A stretch of 64,000 bases of DNA, from assembly GCA_916613615.1 (NCBI GenBank), contig OU744725.1, positions 12,674,253 through 12,738,252 of the forward strand, read 5' to 3'. The position numbers and the translations under genes were made by a program. This DNA is from Steromphala cineraria (lineage: Eukaryota; Mollusca; Gastropoda; Trochida; Trochidae). The notes beneath the pieces were generated by a model that worked only from the letters and a program-made list of their open reading frames with translations, was not told where the DNA came from and searched no databases. Below are positions 1-10,680 of this stretch, in pieces; the first letter of the stretch is position 1, and each line of letters starts with the position of its first letter.

Positions 1-112
1 TGAATCATTACTGCTCCATTTAGTTTGTATACATTGTCTTTCAATTGGAACCATTCATTTTCATTTTCCTGACATCACCTTATATTCCCCATAAAAACGT
101 GCTACTGCCCCT
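1..112 (-). mobile_element. TTAA-target MITE, partial (copy 1 of 7)
   Basis: This is the terminal part of a short non-autonomous DNA transposon, cut by the window edge. It ends with the inverted form of the family terminus AGGGGCAGTAGCACGTTTTT and is followed by TTAA at 113-116. The interior matches the left half of the complete copy at 25501-25862 in reverse orientation. No coding capacity. TTAA duplication is known for piggyBac and Kolobok elements; which superfamily mobilised this one is not shown by the sequence. Confidence 0.75.
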
Positions 113-116
113 TTAA

Positions 117-1476
117 ATCTAACAGGATTTATGCTTATTTTGTCAGTTGTTAATCTATTTCGGTTGAACCAGTACATTTGTGAATGGACATAAAGAGAAC
201 TACATAATAATAACGATAAAAATGTATTTAATGTAAATGCTCTTATTTCATTAAAAAGTAAGTATTGAAAATGTATCGTTTGGCACTGGTATACAACCTT
301 GTTAAAACAGAATAACAAAAGAAACTGAAATATTTATATATATATTAGCAAATAGTTTTGTCAGAAGAAATAAAGTCTGCTAATTAACTAAAGATACACA
401 TACACATTTTGATTAAAATTGCTGTTGAACTTTGATACTTGGTTTTACTGCTGACAACATTGACGTTAACTTTGTTGCTACGAACATTTTGTACCTAATG
501 TTAATGTATTTAAACATTGGGAAAAAATTTAACAAAGTTACAGTCTAGACTTTATAAGGTAAATTGGTTATCTCTAGTAAGAAATACTAGAGAGTATAAA
601 GATAGAGAGTCTATTACTCCCTAATCTTATTCAATTAAGCGATTCAATAATCGTTGTCATTCTATAATCCCCTGGAGAGACTTAACCCTTAGCGTTTGGA
701 TGATTATTCCACGTCATTCTAAGATTGCGTTAAAAAATCAAGTAGATACTTTCTTTTCCCACATCCATATACTCACATTTAAACTGAGTGCGTGGAACTA
801 TGTCATCTTTGTATAACAAATTGAACTAAAAAATCAATGTTCTTGTCATAAATGATTTTAAAAAGCATATTGTACCATTATTGAGGTTTGTATTGAATAC
901 TGATTAAAGGATATACATATAATATTAAAGAAATATTTCTTTTGATATTATAAGGTTAAGGGGACTGTGGGTGACCAACAGAAGGACATGTTAAATTGAG
1001 GTGAAATTCTATAATCAAGTTAACTGTTCACTAACATAATTATAGATGTCCTTACAGTTAATAGGTTCTTGACCTTTATCTGAAATTTATAGTGTAAACA
1101 TACCAACTGTTATCACTATTGATTCCTTAAAAGCAGCCTAAGTCTGGATGCTTGAATGTATTTGTAGACAAACATCAATCTTAAGTGTACACATCTATCT
1201 TTGTGGAACTCAATCATTTGTGAACACTTGAAACTTCCTACAAACTCATTTATTACACAACCAATACCATAGAAGTATTTGTTGAATAAACATTTACATT
1301 GACTTCTCTTACACCACCCAATTGAGTATGGATGATGGCAAAACATGACCATGAAAACTATCGTTTCTGATTCCGTTACTTTGCTAATTTCAAAGAAATA
1401 TAGAAATTAAACTTCAAACTCTTAACTATTACTGTTATTGCCTTAAAAAGCTTGTTCGCCCTTTTTTAACCTTTTT
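117..1476. other. Unassigned AT-rich stretch
   Basis: No gene, RNA or repeat end was recognised here. The only point of note is a minus-strand open frame with many cysteines at 1116-1352, listed separately. Confidence 0.4.
1116..1352 (-). CDS. Cys-rich small open frame, uncertain
   Basis: An ATG-started frame of 78 codons on the minus strand. It contains seven cysteines in the first 53 residues, in the order C5, C14, C19, C21, C32, C43, C53, including a CxC pair. Cysteine spacing of this sort occurs in small secreted peptides, but there is no hydrophobic signal peptide, no recognised family and no paralogous copy elsewhere in the window that would test coding constraint. It may be a single exon or a chance frame. 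I do not assign a function. Confidence 0.12.
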   Translation of the reverse strand: MVMFCHHPYSIGWCKRSQCKCLFNKYFYGIGCVINEFVGSFKCSQMIEFHKDRCVHLRLMFVYKYIQASRLRLLLRNQ

Positions 1477-2022
1477 TATCCCACCGGTATGTAATACCGT
1501 GGGATATAGTAATCACCCTGTCCGTCTGTATGTCCGTCCGCCGGCCTTAATCATTTCGTTTCCGGAGCAGAACTCAAAACCCGGTCCACATATATTTCTG
1601 AAACTTTACATGTGTATTGCCCACCTACTGAAGTTGTGCCTTTTAATATTTCCATATTTCTGAAAATTTTATTTTTTATTATTTCCATGGAAACGGCTCT
1701 TATATGGACTCTGTTCATGAAAGGTTTCGTTTCCGGAGCAGAACTCGAAAACCGGTCCGCATATCTTTCTGAAACTTAACATGTGTATTGCCCATTTACT
1801 GAAGTGGGGCCATTTGATATTTTCACATTTTTTGAAAATTTTATTGTTAATTATTTCTATGGAAACGGCTCTAATTTGGACTCTGTTCATGAAAGGTTTC
1901 GTTTCTTATATATTAGCTTAAAATATTATGAACCTTGCTTGAAAAATTTACAATTATCTTTCAAAGGTTTACATCTTATGATCATGTGGAACCGGTGGGA
2001 TATGTCATCTTCTGATGACTCT
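1477..2022 (+). mobile_element. Helentron/HINE-like tandem-repeat element
   Basis: The left end is a hairpin at 1477-1506: TATCCCA-c-CGGTAT, loop GTA, ATACCG-TGGGATA (13 pairs, one bulge). Its outer arm TATCCCACCGGT (1477-1488) recurs perfectly inverted as ACCGGTGGGATA at 1991-2002. A short right hairpin follows at once, GTCATC-TTCT-GATGAC at 2004-2019. After the left hairpin comes a pyrimidine-rich 'tgtccgtctgtatgtccgtc' segment, common at the ends of molluscan repeats. The core is two direct units of about 171 bp starting at 1554 and 1725, with a third truncated at 1897. Subterminal inverted repeats, a 3' hairpin and a minisatellite core are the known architecture of non-autonomous Helentrons and bivalve 'pearl' elements. 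No protein is encoded. Exact ends are uncertain. Confidence 0.55.
1554..1900 (+). repeat. Tandem dimer, period about 171 bp
   Basis: The motif 'tttcgtttccggagcagaac' begins at 1554 and 1725, and 'tttcgtttc' starts a third copy at 1897, giving periods of 171 and 172. Each unit contains a 'tggaaacggctct' motif near its end. This is the core of the element at 1477-2022. Confidence 0.8.
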
Positions 2023-5000
2023 TGTTATATTTATCTTATTATTTTGAATTTTTAAAAATTTATATTTTAAATACTTTCAATTTTATATTTTCGGATAACA
2101 AGTATGTATATATAACTCCCCATCATCATGTCCAGTATCATTTGCTTGATAACGGTGTTAGTATCTACACCGAAACCGTCGCATTTCATGCAATAAAGAA
2201 GTTGACTATCCATAATAACTTGTTCTTCTTCATCAACCAGCTTCTAAATACCTTTTAAAGAAGTTAAACATAGCTTCTTATTGTGAGGACGCCAGGCCCA
2301 GTCTATTTGGGTGACAAACAAATTTTTTCAGAGGCCACAGTGAGCCTTTGAAAATTTCCTTCACTTGACACTTTCGGAGATTAATTACAGGTAATACCAA
2401 CTACATAAGATTAATTCAAATATGTATTATTTATACTAGTCATGATGATGATCACATTTATATGATAATTGATTATCAAGTAATGACCCTTTGTGTATGT
2501 ATATTGTTATTGTTTTTAATGTAAACTCAGGGTAACTTAACAGCATCCAAATATTTTATTCCTTCTGAAATTTCACAATATACTATATATACATGTATGT
2601 CTTCCTGTGAGGACACCAACTTCTTTCCTCTTGCGTTTGTGCTCCGCAATTAGTTGTCAATTAGGTCCCAATGTTTATATTCCTTTGCTTAAAATCTGAG
2701 ATGATTTTTTATATGTTCTTGCATTTGTCAGTATTGTAACAAACACAATTACACTGAGATATATTAACTTGATGATAAGCAGATTGTGTTTTGAGCTTGT
2801 TATCGTCAAGCTGTCTGAATCTTTAAATGCTCGGAGTAGTTGGCAATATTGATGTTACATTTGGTGGTACATACTTTCGTAAGTGTATTTACGGAGACAA
2901 TTTCACAGAATTACTTAAAACAGAGTTATGGAGATTCAAGTCAGGCTAATAAAGTCGGAACGCTTTATCAGTCTCGCACTTCCTTAATTACAACTACAAA
3001 GAGCAATCTATTCAGTACAAGGGGACACCAGAGTTCATTTTAATACTATCCTTGAGAAGAATACCCATTAAATTTTAGCATTTCCTGTTAAATAAGTCTC
3101 ACTCTAAGAATCTTTAAACCAATCAAGTCGTCTTCCCATCAAGATAGTACATCAAACTGGGACATAAATGAGGTGTTTGCTAGATAGGTGCAGTCGCATC
3201 CTTTAATCAAACAAACGCCTACAATGCAGACATCACTGATATAGGCAAATTTAACATCGACAAATTGAACTCTGATTAAACGAAAATGGACGTGCTTCTT
3301 TTGAACCAGTAGACTGATATTATTAATGTAAGATAACCGAGTAATCAACTTCAACATCCTCTTCATTTGATTAAGCAGGTACTTTACAGCAAACAAGCAC
3401 TTGTCCCGCATCTAAGAGTGTAAACATACTAAATGTGAAGTTCGTCCAAAACCGGTTGATGAGAAATGGGTCAGTACGTTTTCCTCAACATCAAAATCAG
3501 GATGAAAAGATTTATTTCTCCAAAAACAGCAATCTTGGATTCAGTGCACACATTGTGTCTGCAGAACCTAGTTATCAGCACCTTTGACGTCCTTCAACTG
3601 GATTCCTTTCGTTAAAAGAAGTCAAAATATAAACTTTAACAATTTGGTAAAGGAACTGTTAGGGAAAATGGGGGAGTGTACAACTCGACTGTAAAAACGT
3701 TGTGTTGATTTTCTTACTTGTTTGTATTAATTTTTACAACGAAATCGACCTCCATTCCAGGGAAATGAGAGGCCACTTGCACAATAAAGTTTTTGCATTG
3801 AGTGGGATTTTTATGAAAAGAGATCATTCAGTCGACTCTCAAACTATTGTGAGTGAACTATTTATATTTGATACTAATCCGTGCATGAAACTTAATATAA
3901 GGAAATACAAGCATCTTCATTTAACAAATCAAGACATTTGCCTGCTAACAAGCCATAACACGTCACTGTGCAGGTTGTGTGAAAAATTCAATTGAATCTT
4001 CAGGATGAAAACAAATCGTCCTCAAGTTGTATCTCACCGTATTGAATGTATTTCATTCATAATTCACGAAAAAACTTGTTCGTCAATAAAGTCTACAATG
4101 TGTTAAGATGTTTCATACATGAGACATTAAACATTTAACCCACGTTCTGTGTCAAGACCTAAATATCACATAACAAGTATCGTACTAATTGATGTATGTA
4201 CTCCCTACGACCCCGACAATGTATGTAATGAGACACTGCTGTGTCATGGAATGCGAGTCAACTAGTTGTCAGTAACAATCAAAGGTAGAGGCAGCAACGG
4301 CCCATTAGTCAAGTTCTACTGTTGGCGTTTCTTGCACGTAATTGCTCATTTAGGAAATCTGTTCAAGTGGCAACTGATGTGTTGGGACGGGAACAAGATG
4401 TTAGCAAAATTCCAGTTATGCGTATAATTGATATTTGAAAAATAAGAATTGACAATGCTATTGAACATATGAGTTTTAGATGAGCAATTCCTCCATATGC
4501 CACTCTACTGAACGGATAAGAACTAGAACTTCTATATGTGTTAAGGCAGTCACTCAGTACATTTCGATATTGATGGAATTTTGAAGATGTGATCGCAACA
4601 ACTCACTGTTACTTTCTATCTGTTTGATTTTGTCGAAAATCATTTTTCTGACATTCTTCAGCTTTCAAATCTGGACAATTCATTTAGTTTTGTGTGTAAT
4701 CATAATGCAAATTCTGAAAGGTATATATATGCAAATATTTCCTAGTTTGATCATCAAAATGTCTTGATGATTTGAGCATGCTGAAAAAGGTTATTTATGA
4801 ATTCGATTTATGAAAATGTTGACTAAAAATTAGTCAACAAATTGTATTTTGAATCAACATATTGATTGTAGTAACTTAACGTACAATATTTAATTTTCGA
4901 TACATTTTCATATTTTTATGTTTTTTTGTTCATTGTTTGCCTCAATTGTAACTACATAAATCCTTCGCGTGTCATGAATTATGTTGAATCTGTCACCGGT

Positions 5001-5389
5001 ATTTAATTACTTGGATTATTTAAGCATAGTCCATTGTGCAAACGTATGTGCTGACAGAAATTTGTTATCAGTTATTAGTTTATACACCGTATATATTCAT
5101 TCATCAATATGCATTGAAAGACTAAAATTGCCAATTTCAATGGATAACCATGCCAAATCTGAATATCATCTATAAATTGTATTACAATTGTATCAAACAA
5201 GCAATCTTGACATGATTACTGGATACAGCGTGTAGGAAAAGTGTTGCATTATGAAGGTTAAAATACTTTCAAAATAGCGTTAACTTTCTATCAAAAGTGT
5301 AGCCATAGTATCAAGAGAAAGTATCAATTAATAATTATTGATTTTTTTAAAGATCAGATTGGTAATCTGCGTTGCCGACCTTTTGTATA
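2023..5389. other. Unassigned stretch
   Basis: No recognisable gene or repeat end. It includes a minus-strand open frame at 3139-3411 that I consider a chance frame, a + strand open frame at 3663-3995 listed separately, and a segment at 2281-2395 ending in a donor-like CAG|GTAATA with no supporting paralog. Confidence 0.35.
3663..3995 (+). CDS. Unassigned open frame, possible exon
   Basis: An open frame of 110 codons runs from just after an in-frame TAG (3660-3662) to TGA at 3993-3995. There is no ATG before the internal methionine at about 3765, so if real it would be an exon rather than a whole gene. A hydrophobic run (VLIFLLVCINF) near residues 14-24 could be a signal or membrane segment, followed by a polar region with scattered cysteines near the end (CLLTSHNTSLCRLC). 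No family is recognised and no second copy of the block was found, so coding constraint cannot be judged. It may be a chance frame. Confidence 0.12.
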   Translation, partial: GKWGSVQLDCKNVVLIFLLVCINFYNEIDLHSREMRGHLHNKVFALSGIFMKRDHSVDSQTIVSELFIFDTNPCMKLNIRKYKHLHLTNQDICLLTSHNTSLCRLCEKFN

Positions 5390-5817
5390 CATCGCAGAAT
5401 ATGGTCACTTAGAAGTGTTATTTGTGAATCCTGAACTTTTGAAGAAAAGACACTTTGATATAATCATTAAATTACAAGATCAAATGATTTAGCTTTACTT
5501 CGAGAGATGTGAAGCAATGTAATCATGTAGGTTTTAGGTGAATTAGTTCACTGACACTCTCTGGCTGAATCAACTTTGCTGCTTTGACTGAAATACTTTA
5601 AAAATCTGGAATGTATCACAAATGTATATATCTGTTTTCTCTACTTGACAAGGAATACATTACCTGTTCCTGTTACCTAGTGAAACCACAGGGACCAACA
5701 TTATTTGATACGGTACTTGTCTCTTAAGCTTAAGCATGATGATTGACAACGCTATTGCTGCATTATTACAATCCATTAGGAACTACAGATAACGTCTAAA
5801 TAATAAAGATAAAGTTA

Positions 5818-5997
5818 CTCATGACTAGGAATTTTCTTGACATGGCTTTCGTTAGAAGTGTTCCCTCGCAAGAGAAAACTTGATTCTAAATCGACCACAA
5901 CATAAGAAACAAAACGGCTGTTACATTACAAGAGACTTTAATGTATTTTTTGCGAAAAGTGTATAGGTTTTAGGATCAGTTGGTGAAGAAAGTAAAG
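5818..5997 (+). other. E1 module copy 1 (exon-like, ends at donor)
   Basis: First of nine related modules. It starts at 'actcatgactaggaatttt' and ends AAAG|GTAGGTAA at 5997/5998, a near-consensus 5' splice site. The second half (TTTTTTGCGAAAAGTGTATAGG) is shared with copy 2 at 8130-8153. No reading frame is open across the module. It could be a non-coding first exon, part of an exon, or a degenerate copy. Confidence 0.5.
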
Positions 5998-6066
5998 GTA
6001 GGTAATGATAGGCATACTATTTACATGTAACTATGTTGTTCTAACTTTACATTCATTACATGTTAT

Positions 6067-6727
6067 GTAATGTAATGCTATTTATTACCCTTGAGATAAA
6101 TTTCTCGAATTCTGATTGGTCAATAACCAAAGCATACATACCCGTGTAGTCGGATTTGGCAGGGTGTACGAAGTGTACACCCCGTCAAATTTGTCACGTG
6201 ACATACCAAACGGGTCATACGGATGACCTTGACCTCAGATGGAATGCGGAAGTAAAACGGCCGCTCGACTGACAATTTCAGAATCAAAATTTACAATGAC
6301 CAACATCAATTGAGAGATTCTAATGTTATGTCATTGTTAATTTCCATTGTGTTATTACATTCATTCAATATGAACACATGTTTCTTTTTAATTATTTCAT
6401 TTAACAACATTTTTAATTCAGATATTTTTAGTCACAGAGTTGTCTCCCTTTATATAACTGCCGTTAGCTCCGTACCGCGACTCTTGATGTTCACACTGTG
6501 CTGAGCTTGGACCGCAGTCTAGTTATGACTTATTTTGGTCGAAAATGAGTAAACTGTGTTGAAATAAAGATCTTAAGGGTAATAAATTCGTTACACGGCG
6601 TTTTGACAGGGTGTACGGGACTGTAAGACCCTTGTACATTCTGTATTTCCTTCGGCTCCGCCTCAGGAAAATACAGAATGTACAAGGGTCTTATAGTCCC
6701 GTACACCCTGTCAAAACGCCGTGTAAC
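6067..6727 (+). mobile_element. Composite insertion: TIR body plus terminal palindrome
   Basis: This roughly 660-bp segment is missing from the paralogous position near 8285, so it is an insertion. The body is bounded by inverted repeats TTTATTACCCTTGAG (about 6078-6092) and CTTAAGGGTAATAAA (6572-6586). Three bases later comes a 138-bp palindrome (6590-6727) that forms the right end of the insertion. Inside the body a second, shorter inverted repeat occurs near 6150-6185 (GGCAGGGTGTAC / GTGTACACCCCGTC), echoing the palindrome's GACAGGGTGTACGGG. Subterminal 'ctgattggtcaataacc' and a CACGTGAC motif resemble the element at 51941-52356. No transposase is encoded. The class is undetermined. Confidence 0.6.
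6590..6727. repeat. 138-bp near-perfect palindrome
   Basis: The left arm starts GTTACACGGCGTTTTGACAG at 6590 and runs to about 6651. The right arm runs from about 6665 to 6727 and ends CTGTCAAAACGCCGTGTAAC. The arms are about 62 nt with very few mismatches (for example ACTGTAAG against CTTATAGT) around a loop of roughly 13 nt. The transcript would form a long hairpin, and the DNA could extrude a cruciform. It forms one end of the insertion at 6067-6727. Confidence 0.9.
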
Positions 6728-7100
6728 TAAAAGTATATTGTGCTAAAATATGAATGCAATGTGGTTCCCTTCCATTCATTAATTCTATATTGCACAACTG
6801 ACATTGATAATTAGTGTTAACAATAATGCTCTGTTCATTGTGTAGAATATCTACAATTTTCAGATTTATTAGTGTCAATAAATCGTTAAGTGCGATTGGT
6901 TCTAGCACCTTGTATCAAAGAAATTAATTCCTTAACCTATATTTTAATTGAAGCTAAAACTCAAGACCCGGAAATAAAATGGATTTTAAAACAGTATTTC
7001 AAAGAATTTGAGAAAACTGTTCTACCATTTCATAGACAAAAAGTATGATACGAAGTTTTATTTTCACGAATGCTTAATTGTTATTACCTTTACTGTACCT

Positions 7101-7589
7101 ATACCTTTTGATTCTATGAATCATGATTCTAATTTCATACAACAATGCATTTGATATGACTACAATGACGCCAAATGATTCTTCTGAAGGTTCCAATGCA
7201 CCATAAAACATTGCTATTGCCAATTTCAAACCAAGTTTATAAAAGCTTTTTTCCTCAACACTGAAAAAGATAATCCTTTAAAACTTGCAAACGTAGCGGT
7301 ATAAAATGTCATTATAAACACTGTTGTACTGAAAATAAAATATGATAATTTTTACAGGATTTTTATCATATAAATTGAACCAACTTGTAAAACACATTCC
7401 AAATATCGGCCTGAAACAATACCTTCCACCATCTGGCAATTCTTTTCATGCACAGATCATAAAAACATTTCATCAATCAATAATTGATAATGAATCAATA
7501 ACAATTTTGGATGTCAAAATTATGGTTGTTAATCTTAATTGCGGACCTTTAGATACATTGTGTCAAATGGTAATAAATATCAATTAGGG
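7101..7589. other. Unassigned stretch between the paired units
   Basis: No feature recognised. Near the right edge a short direct repeat, 'gtgtcaaatggt.ataaatatcaatta', occurs twice (7559-7585 and 7626-7652), apparently at the start of unit copy II. Confidence 0.4.
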
Positions 7590-8585
7590 GTGTTATTTGT
7601 GAATCCTAATGTATATTTTCTTACATTGTGTCAAATGGTTATAAATATCAATTAGAGGTGTTATTTGAGATAAGATGATTAAGCTTAACTTCAGGAGTCT
7701 TGTAACCAAAGCAAATAAAAGAGTTCACAGACAATTCCTGACCGAATAAACGTTGCTGCTTTGACTGAAATACTTCCAAGATCTGCAATGTTTCACGAAT
7801 GTACATATCTGTTTCTCTCTACTTGACAAGGAATACATTACGTGTTCCTGTTTCCTGGTGAAAACCACAGGGGCCAACATTATAGGTTATTGTACTTGTC
7901 TATTTAGCTTAAGCGTGATGACTGACAAGGCTATTACTGCATATTGTATGATTCAATATGAACTACAGATAACGTCTTCAAGTCATTCATGACTAAGAAT
8001 TTTCTTTAAATACCTGTGTTAGGAGTGTTCTCCCGAAGGAGAAAAGTTAACTCAAAATAGGCAACAAAATAAGGCGTGTTCCTGGCACTCTTGAAAACAA
8101 GGCCTGAGACATTACAAAAGACATTAATGTTTTCTCGCGAAAAGTATATAGGTTTTGCTTTGTGGATTTGGACCAACAACGAAACCATTAGGATCAGTTG
8201 GTGAAGAAAGTAAAGGTAGGTTATTATAGGAATGTCGTTTAGCTACATTTTGTATGTTGTTTTAACTCTACATTTATTGCAGACAATGACATGGGTATTG
8301 CAGAAATATGAAAGTAATTTTTTCCATTTAGCAATTCCAAATTGCAAAACTGACAGCGTAAATTAATGTTCTGTTCACTGTGTTATATATCTTCATGTTT
8401 ATCGATGTCAATTAATCCTGACATACAATTGGTTCCAAAACAAGTTTCAGAGAAAAGAAAAAATTAAGCCTTTTTCTTTAGATTAAATGATAATTAAACT
8501 CAAGACGTGGAAATAAAATCGATTTAAACAGTTCTGTTAGAGAATTAGAGAAAACTGTTGCACTTGTTTATTAAACATGATACCT
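7590..8585 (+). repeat. Paralogous unit, copy II (uninterrupted)
   Basis: This is the second of the tandem pair, aligning with 5519-6066 plus 6728-7060. It preserves the empty site for the palindrome-bearing insertion near 8285 ('acatttattgcagacaatgac') and so fixes the insertion's extent. It contains the second E1 module. No protein frame is shared with copy I. Confidence 0.7.
7981..8215 (+). other. E1 module copy 2 (exon-like, ends at donor)
   Basis: It begins 'agtcattcatgactaagaat' and ends TAAAG|GTAGGTTA at 8215/8216. It contains 'ttcctggcactcttgaaaac' and 'acattacaaaagacattaat', which are the central GGCACT and AGACAT landmarks of the family. It is longer than copy 1 because that copy lacks the GGCACT segment. 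Confidence 0.5.
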
Positions 8586-9439
8586 AGATATGTGTTTTTT
8601 ATACAAGGTTTATCAGCACCATAGATTTCGATTCGACATGGATAACTCTGTAAATCTTATTCTTAAAATAGCTAAATGTTTTTGTGAGAACCAAAAGGTC
8701 AGCAAGTCAATACAGACTAACACAGTTTTCTCAATGACAATAACTATTGGCATATGTCATAACTCAACTCTCAGAAACACAAATCACACGAGATAAGAAC
8801 TCTAATCCTTTTCTCTCGGTAATATATATTGGCATATGTCACAACCACAACCAAGGAACATTACATCAGGTTAACTTATATCTTTGATAGGCTCTTGTGC
8901 TTGCAGTTTGTCATACATAGCATACTATAACCTCAAAAACAATTTTGGTCATAAAATGTATCTATCTATTTGGTTATACGTTGGCCTATGTCATATTGTA
9001 AAAATCTAAGTCAAAATGAGACACGTTTTTTTCAAAAAGTAAAATCTTATTTCATCACCAATAGAACACTCCTTGACATGCCATAATGAGGGTTAAATTT
9101 CGATTTCAGCATAAACTGAAAATTCACCTTTTCTTTGGGGCGGGGGGTTGCTTAACTTTTTTTGGTGTGTATATAACAAATTATATTCAAAAAAGGTTAA
9201 TTGGCCAGGTGTATGATGCAACTTTGTCTAATGAATATTGAATAAAAACATAATGCCGGATTTTTCCTCTACCGGTTTCATTTTAAATCTTCAGGAAGAA
9301 TGATACATTGCAAAAGTCTATGACGTCATCGTTTATATCATCACGTTACAATAGGGAGCAATGTACATTTTGATTCAACAACACGAACAAACGTTAATAT
9401 TTAACAATAGTGAGTTTGTACAAATTATATATATATATA
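8586..9439. other. Unassigned AT-rich stretch
   Basis: No gene or repeat end recognised. A purine-rich G run (GGGGCGGGGGG) lies near 9137-9147, and an AT dinucleotide run precedes the tandem array at 9425-9454. Confidence 0.4.
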
Positions 9440-9526
9440 TTTATATTTATATAGCCTTTTTTAAGTAGAAATATGTGCATGTGATGCACTGTGATGTCCC
9501 CCGTCCCAACTTTTAATCAGAAAATG

Positions 9527-10020
9527 ACCCTACAAGCCATATGTTCAAATTGTTTCCATGAAAACCAGAAAGACTCCTCTTCTAGATATTACTACATACG
9601 GAGTTAAGTAACAACATATTTAACAGTGTTTAGCTATAGCTTGGAAATAGACCGTCTCCCAAAATGGACTTAGTTCAAATTGTTGCCATGGAAACCATAA
9701 AAAAATAAACAATTCAAATAACCAAAATAGCTAAAGGCACAATACCACCATTAGGTCTAACCACATACCAAGTTTTGTAAAACAATATTGAATAGTTTTT
9801 TAGATATGGCCCGTAATTGGACCCGACCCCCTATATGCACTATAAGTTCAAACTTTTTCCATGGAAACCAGAAAATATCAAAAAAACTCAGAATAACCAA
9901 AATAGCAAAAGGCACCAAGTTTGGTAAAAAAATATTAATGGTTTTGGAGATATGGCTCGGAAACAAAAGCATTTCGGAATTACGAAATTACGGAACCACG
10001 GACGGGACTGAAAACTATGA
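9527..10020 (-). repeat. Tandem-repeat element, three diverged units
   Basis: The landmark 'catggaaacca' (or 'catgaaaacca') occurs at 9557, 9687 and 9860, giving spacings of 130 and 173 bp. 'aataaccaaaatagc.aaaggca' follows in the last two units. The right edge carries 'acggaaccacggacggga', the inverted form of the 'gtccgtc' segment seen at the left ends of other elements here (1520, 27807), which suggests the element lies in minus orientation. The open frame across 9788-10132 is a by-product of the repeat. Likely the same broad class as 1477-2022. Confidence 0.55.
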
Positions 10021-10264
10021 TCATTTATTTAGGTGTGTACATGTCAAAATAATAATTAATGGAAATCTCAAAAACCTATTTCTGACTTCAAAATCCAACC
10101 CTTATCAACGATCAATGACCATTTTTCGTTAGGATTAACAATCTGTAAAACATACAAGGTGTCAATAATGTAAACTGTAGATGAAATTGCTGAAGGCGTG
10201 ACCTTGTTGTGATGTTGACCTACATGTACATGTATGTTGGATTGTAGTGGACTTCTCCATAGAT

Positions 10265-10600
10265 GATTCATACCAAATTAGAGTTGCATAGCACACACAC
10301 TTTTCAAGTTATCGTGTTTACAAGGTCTATTTTAGTGATTATATATCTCGTGACCTTGACCTTTGACCTTGAATGTGAACGTGTCAATATATTTCCCCAG
10401 AGGTGTAAACAGTAACACATGTACATTAATTCTGGAAAGCTAAATGGGATAAAGTTATACCAAACTCTGGTGTACATGGCAATAATTCATATCTCGTGAC
10501 CTTGACCTTTGACATTCAAGGTCTCACATCAATGAACACTTTACATTTACAACAGATTTTTTCAATTGTGAATGTCACGTTACACCTCATCAGATTTGTC
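10265..10600 (-). repeat. Inverted copy of the AGGTCA-rich minisatellite
   Basis: In reverse orientation this matches the tandem unit at 44958-46380. Shared parts include 'gcatagcacacacacttttc' with 'aagttatcgtgtttacaagg', and then 'ctggaaagctaaatgggata' with 'aagttatacc'. It holds two blocks of 'gtgaccttgacctttgacct' type (near 10349 and 10497), the inverse of AGGTCAAAGGTCAAGGTCAC. It is a fragment; no terminal hairpins were found next to it. Confidence 0.7.
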
Positions 10601-10680
10601 CGTCTCTTTCCTCAGATGTTTTCATTAGCCACTTGACTAGTCCTGTTTCATTTTTGTGAAACAGCTTTTAAATTCAAAGT
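10600..10680 (+). repeat. E6 module, copy 1
   Basis: The segment 'gccacttgactagtcctg' with the small hairpin GTTTCA-TTTTTG-TGAAAC matches 'gccacgtgactagtcatt' with TTTCTC-ATTA-GAGAAA at 17154-17188. The hairpin is kept while its sequence changes, which hints at a conserved structure, but two copies are too few to prove it. The left side is abutted by the minisatellite fragment at 10265-10600. Confidence 0.4.

Larger units (their letters stand above)
5390..7100 (+). repeat. Paralogous unit, copy I (interrupted)
   Basis: From about 5519 to 6066 and again from about 6728 to 7060 this stretch aligns by eye with 7700-8285 and 8286-8585. Shared landmarks include 'gctgctttgactgaaatact', 'ctacttgacaaggaatacat', 'ggatcagttggtgaagaaag' and, downstream, 'tgttctgttca'. 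The two halves are separated by a palindrome-bearing insertion absent from copy II. It contains the first E1 module. No coding frame is conserved between the copies. Confidence 0.7.

Noticed and set aside
4230..4300. A tenth E1-like end (CAAAG|GTAGAG near 4284)
   Set aside because: No other E1 landmark (GGCACT, AGACAT, ACTCATGACTA) lies upstream.
9527..10020. CRISPR-like array from spaced direct repeats
   Set aside because: Three diverged units with long homologous spacers are a minisatellite. The genome is clearly eukaryotic.
9788..10132. 114-codon + strand frame
   Set aside because: It lies across the tandem-repeat element at 9527-10020 and is explained by the repeat.
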